Below the pieces are notes generated by a model, which did not search any database, had not been told where the DNA came from, and worked only from the letters and a program-made list of their open reading frames with translations. Positions 31,884 through 33,712 of a DNA stretch of 33,712 nt are shown here, one piece after another. Every line of letters begins with the position of its first letter. Within the stretch, counting starts at the first letter, position 1. Both the position numbers and the translations under genes were made by a program. This stretch comes from an uncultured Pseudoflavonifractor sp. (lineage in GTDB: Bacteria > Bacillota > Clostridia > Oscillospirales > Oscillospiraceae), in the NCBI GenBank assembly GCA_947644625.1, contig CANRZY010000014.1, positions 1-33,712 on the forward strand. Reading direction: 5' to 3'.

Positions 31884-32288
31884 TTATTCTCCCTCCATCA
31901 TCCGTTCAAACAGTTCGTTGAGCCGCTGGTTCTCTCCCCGTAGATAAAGCCAGCCAAATAGGGCCTCCAGGGCCGTCGCTGTCTGATATTCTCCCCGGCT
32001 GGCATTTTGGGGAATCGCATGGGGACTGGCGTTCCGTCCACGACGAAACACGTCCTGCTCTTCCGTAGTCAGGTCGGGAAGAATTTTTCCCACAAGCCGT
32101 GCTTGGGCCGGGGCCGCCACATATCGGACCGCCGCTTTGTGCAGTCCCTTAGCCGTTGCCTTCCCATAAAGACACAGCCAGGAGCGCACCATAAGCTCAT
32201 AGACCGCGTCTCCCAGGTGGGCAAGGCCCAAATTGCTGATAGCATTCAGGCTTTCCCGGTGGGCCATCAGGTGAAAATAATCTGTCAT
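31884..32288 (-). CDS. mrnC: Mini-ribonuclease III
   Basis: A 134-residue RNase III-like catalytic domain without a double-stranded-RNA-binding domain, which defines Mini-III. It has LAHLGDAVYELMVR (D27 in the metal site), RGRNA, and EYQTATALEALFGWLYL carrying the second acidic cluster. In B. subtilis, MrnC matures 23S rRNA ends with help from ribosomal protein L3. It is often next to cysS or rlmB in Firmicutes; here it is with rqcH instead, and both work on 50S subunits. I choose the ATG at 32288; a GTG four codons earlier overlaps the ggagg site. The promoter lies at 32321-32349. Confidence 0.94.
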   Translation of the reverse strand: MTDYFHLMAHRESLNAISNLGLAHLGDAVYELMVRSWLCLYGKATAKGLHKAAVRYVAAPAQARLVGKILPDLTTEEQDVFRRGRNASPHAIPQNASRGEYQTATALEALFGWLYLRGENQRLNELFERMMEGE

Positions 32289-32320
32289 TTTGTTCCCCAC
32301 CTCCGCTTTTAATTGGTATC

Positions 32321-32349
32321 AGTATACCCCAAAAGGAAAAAATAGGCAA
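32321..32349 (-). promoter_or_regulatory. Promoter for mrnC-rqcH
   Basis: Minus-strand TTGCCT (32344-32349), 17 nt, TATACT (32321-32326), about 33 bases before the ATG. The -35 box is partly built from the 3' arm of the MATE gene's terminator. Confidence 0.6.
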
Positions 32350-32379
32350 CACCCGCCATCCTCAGACGGCGGGTGTTGC
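32337..32379 (-). terminator. Terminator of the MATE gene
   Basis: Perfect 12-bp stem gcaacacccgcc (32346-32357) / ggcgggtgttgc (32368-32379), 10-nt loop, then a run of six T on the minus strand (32337-32342) after CTA. Confidence 0.92.
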
Positions 32380-32381
32380 TC

Positions 32382-33712
32382 TTACTGCTCCTCCAGGGGA
32401 TCGATAACGTTCCGAATGATCCGCTGGGTAAAAATGACGCACATAATTACAGAGGCAAGCTCCGCAATGGGAAAGGCCAGCCAAACCAACTCCAGCCGCC
32501 TGGTCAGGGACAGGAGGTAGGCGACGGGAAGCAGAACAAGAAGCTGGCGGACAATGGAAACCATCATACTTAATACACCGTGTCCCAACGCCTGGAACAC
32601 AGAACTGGACACAATACCAAAGCCCGCAAACAGGAAACAGGTACAGATGATCCGCAGAGCGGGAATACCAATGCCCAGCATTTCGTCAGAGGCTTCAAAT
32701 ATCCCCAATAGCTGCGCCGGGAAAAACTCCGCCACCGCCAGCCCCACCAGCATGATCCCTACCGCCATAACAACAGCCAGTTTCATGGTATCCAGGATCC
32801 GCTGCCGGTTCCGGGCGCCGTAGTTATAGGCAATGATGGGGATCATACCATTGTTCAGGCCAAAGACCGGCATAAAAATAAAGGACTGGAGCTTGAAGTA
32901 GACTCCAAAAACCGCCGTAGCGGTATCGGTAAAGCCCATCAGTATCTGGTTCAGGCCAAAGACCATGGCCGAGCCTACCGTATTCATCACCATACTGGGT
33001 ACGCCGACAGCATAGATCTGTCCTACGATTTTTCCCTTGAGACGCAGATACCGAGGTTTGAAGGTTAACTCCTTATTCAATACCAAGTTCAGCAGTAAGC
33101 CTAAGATGGCCCCCGCAATCTGGCCTGCCACTGTGGCCCAGGCCGCTCCGGCGATCCCCAAGCCCAATCCATGCTCCGTACAGAAGCGGGCAATGGGGTT
33201 GTCTCCCGCCCAAACAAATTCATGGCCAAAGATAAATAGGGGATCCAAAATAATATTTGTCACTGCTCCCACACCTTGGGTACACATAGAAAAAACAGTT
33301 CGGCCTGTAGACTGAAGCAGCCGTTCAAAAGTGATCTCCAAAAAAACGCCGATGGAGCAGGTACAGCAGATGGTAAGATATACGGTTCCCTGGTCTACAA
33401 TCCCCGGAATATCCGTTTGGATCCGAAAAAAGAAATGGGGCAGGGTAAGTCCTACCGCCAGCATGACCAACCCGCTAAAAAATGCGAGCAGGATAGCGTT
33501 CCCGGCGGCCTCATTGGCGGTCTCATAGTTTTTCTCCCCCAGGCTTCGGGAAAGCAGAGCGTTGATACCTACCCCAGTCCCCACCGCTACTCCAATAATG
33601 ATATTTTGAATGGGAAAGGATAACCCTACCGCATTCAAGGCATCCTGACTGATCTTAGCCACAAAATAGCTGTCCACCACATTGTAAAGAGCCTGTACCA
33701 GCATGGAAAGCA
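32382..33712 (-). CDS. MATE family efflux transporter, N-terminus outside the window
   Basis: About 443 residues of a twelve-helix MATE transporter are present. The frame stays open to the window edge (LS before MLVQALYNVVDSYFVAKIS), and in the family ~20-25 residues normally precede this first-helix motif. The gene is therefore cut, and the first in-window ATG (33704) is probably internal. Two MatE repeats are visible, with GTGVGINALLSRSLGEKNYE in the first and GLNNGMIPIIAYNYGARNRQR at the start of the second. MATE proteins export drugs or cationic metabolites using Na+ or H+. The substrate is unknown. A terminator follows the stop. Confidence 0.92.
   Translation of the reverse strand, partial: LSMLVQALYNVVDSYFVAKISQDALNAVGLSFPIQNIIIGVAVGTGVGINALLSRSLGEKNYETANEAAGNAILLAFFSGLVMLAVGLTLPHFFFRIQTDIPGIVDQGTVYLTICCTCSIGVFLEITFERLLQSTGRTVFSMCTQGVGAVTNIILDPLFIFGHEFVWAGDNPIARFCTEHGLGLGIAGAAWATVAGQIAGAILGLLLNLVLNKELTFKPRYLRLKGKIVGQIYAVGVPSMVMNTVGSAMVFGLNQILMGFTDTATAVFGVYFKLQSFIFMPVFGLNNGMIPIIAYNYGARNRQRILDTMKLAVVMAVGIMLVGLAVAEFFPAQLLGIFEASDEMLGIGIPALRIICTCFLFAGFGIVSSSVFQALGHGVLSMMVSIVRQLLVLLPVAYLLSLTRRLELVWLAFPIAELASVIMCVIFTQRIIRNVIDPLEEQ

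Noticed and set aside
1-33712. CRISPR arrays, insertion sequences, prophage or attachment sites
   Set aside because: No spaced direct repeats, transposase or phage genes were seen on either strand; the only recombinase is a housekeeping-type XerD.

Overview
This window looks like a chromosomal core segment from a spore-forming, anaerobic Clostridia bacterium, probably an Oscillospiraceae-type gut lineage. The grounds are a moderately high GC content, SpoIIM and SpoIID-family sporulation genes, a PPi-dependent phosphofructokinase, NfnAB, a tyrosine T-box, RqcH plus Mini-RNase III, and a Cpr/LanFEG-type peptide-resistance module. The lineage is inferred from gene content and style only. No phage, insertion sequence, CRISPR array or tRNA was found.

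Layout. The window opens with the 3' end of RNase P RNA (rnpB, + strand) and its terminator. A long minus-strand block follows. Read in its direction of transcription, one unit runs DUF1858 protein, trmK, nif3-like, yebC. A second runs spoIIM, xerD. A third runs SpoIID-family protein, queA, a stand-alone TfoX C-terminal domain, tgt, yajC and a TIGR04086 membrane protein. From 10.1 to 12.9 kb, asd-dapA-dapB lie on the + strand and carry aspartate semialdehyde to tetrahydrodipicolinate for diaminopimelate, lysine and (in spores) dipicolinate.

From 12.9 to 17.5 kb, on the minus strand, a methyltransferase gene with an elaborate leader precedes a tyrosine-specific T-box. The T-box controls an EamA-family transporter, tyrS and perhaps an AI-2E family gene. 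glnS and a threonine-aldolase-family gene follow on the + strand. Class II aldolase (minus) and PPi-phosphofructokinase (+) are divergent from interleaved promoters. nfnAB (electron-bifurcating transhydrogenase) comes next on the minus strand. From 26 to 30.2 kb there is a five-gene module: response regulator, ABC ATPase, two permeases and a histidine kinase. It resembles lantibiotic/cationic-peptide immunity systems, but no peptide gene is present. rqcH, mrnC and a MATE transporter cut by the window edge complete the segment.

The most interesting signals are regulatory. (1) The methyltransferase has a leader with a ten-codon reading frame that runs into a 10-bp inverted repeat, then a second hairpin touching the ribosome binding site. 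(2) The Tyr T-box governs an uncharacterised EamA transporter, and its promoter lies inside the coding end of the preceding gene. (3) Three intrinsic terminators sit directly before downstream genes, two of them so close that they abut or contain the ribosome binding site. (4) There are overlapping divergent glycolytic promoters. (5) A direct repeat before the ABC operon is a candidate response-regulator site. Start sites were moved from the longest reading frame where the ribosome binding site demanded it (for example yajC at a TTG codon).
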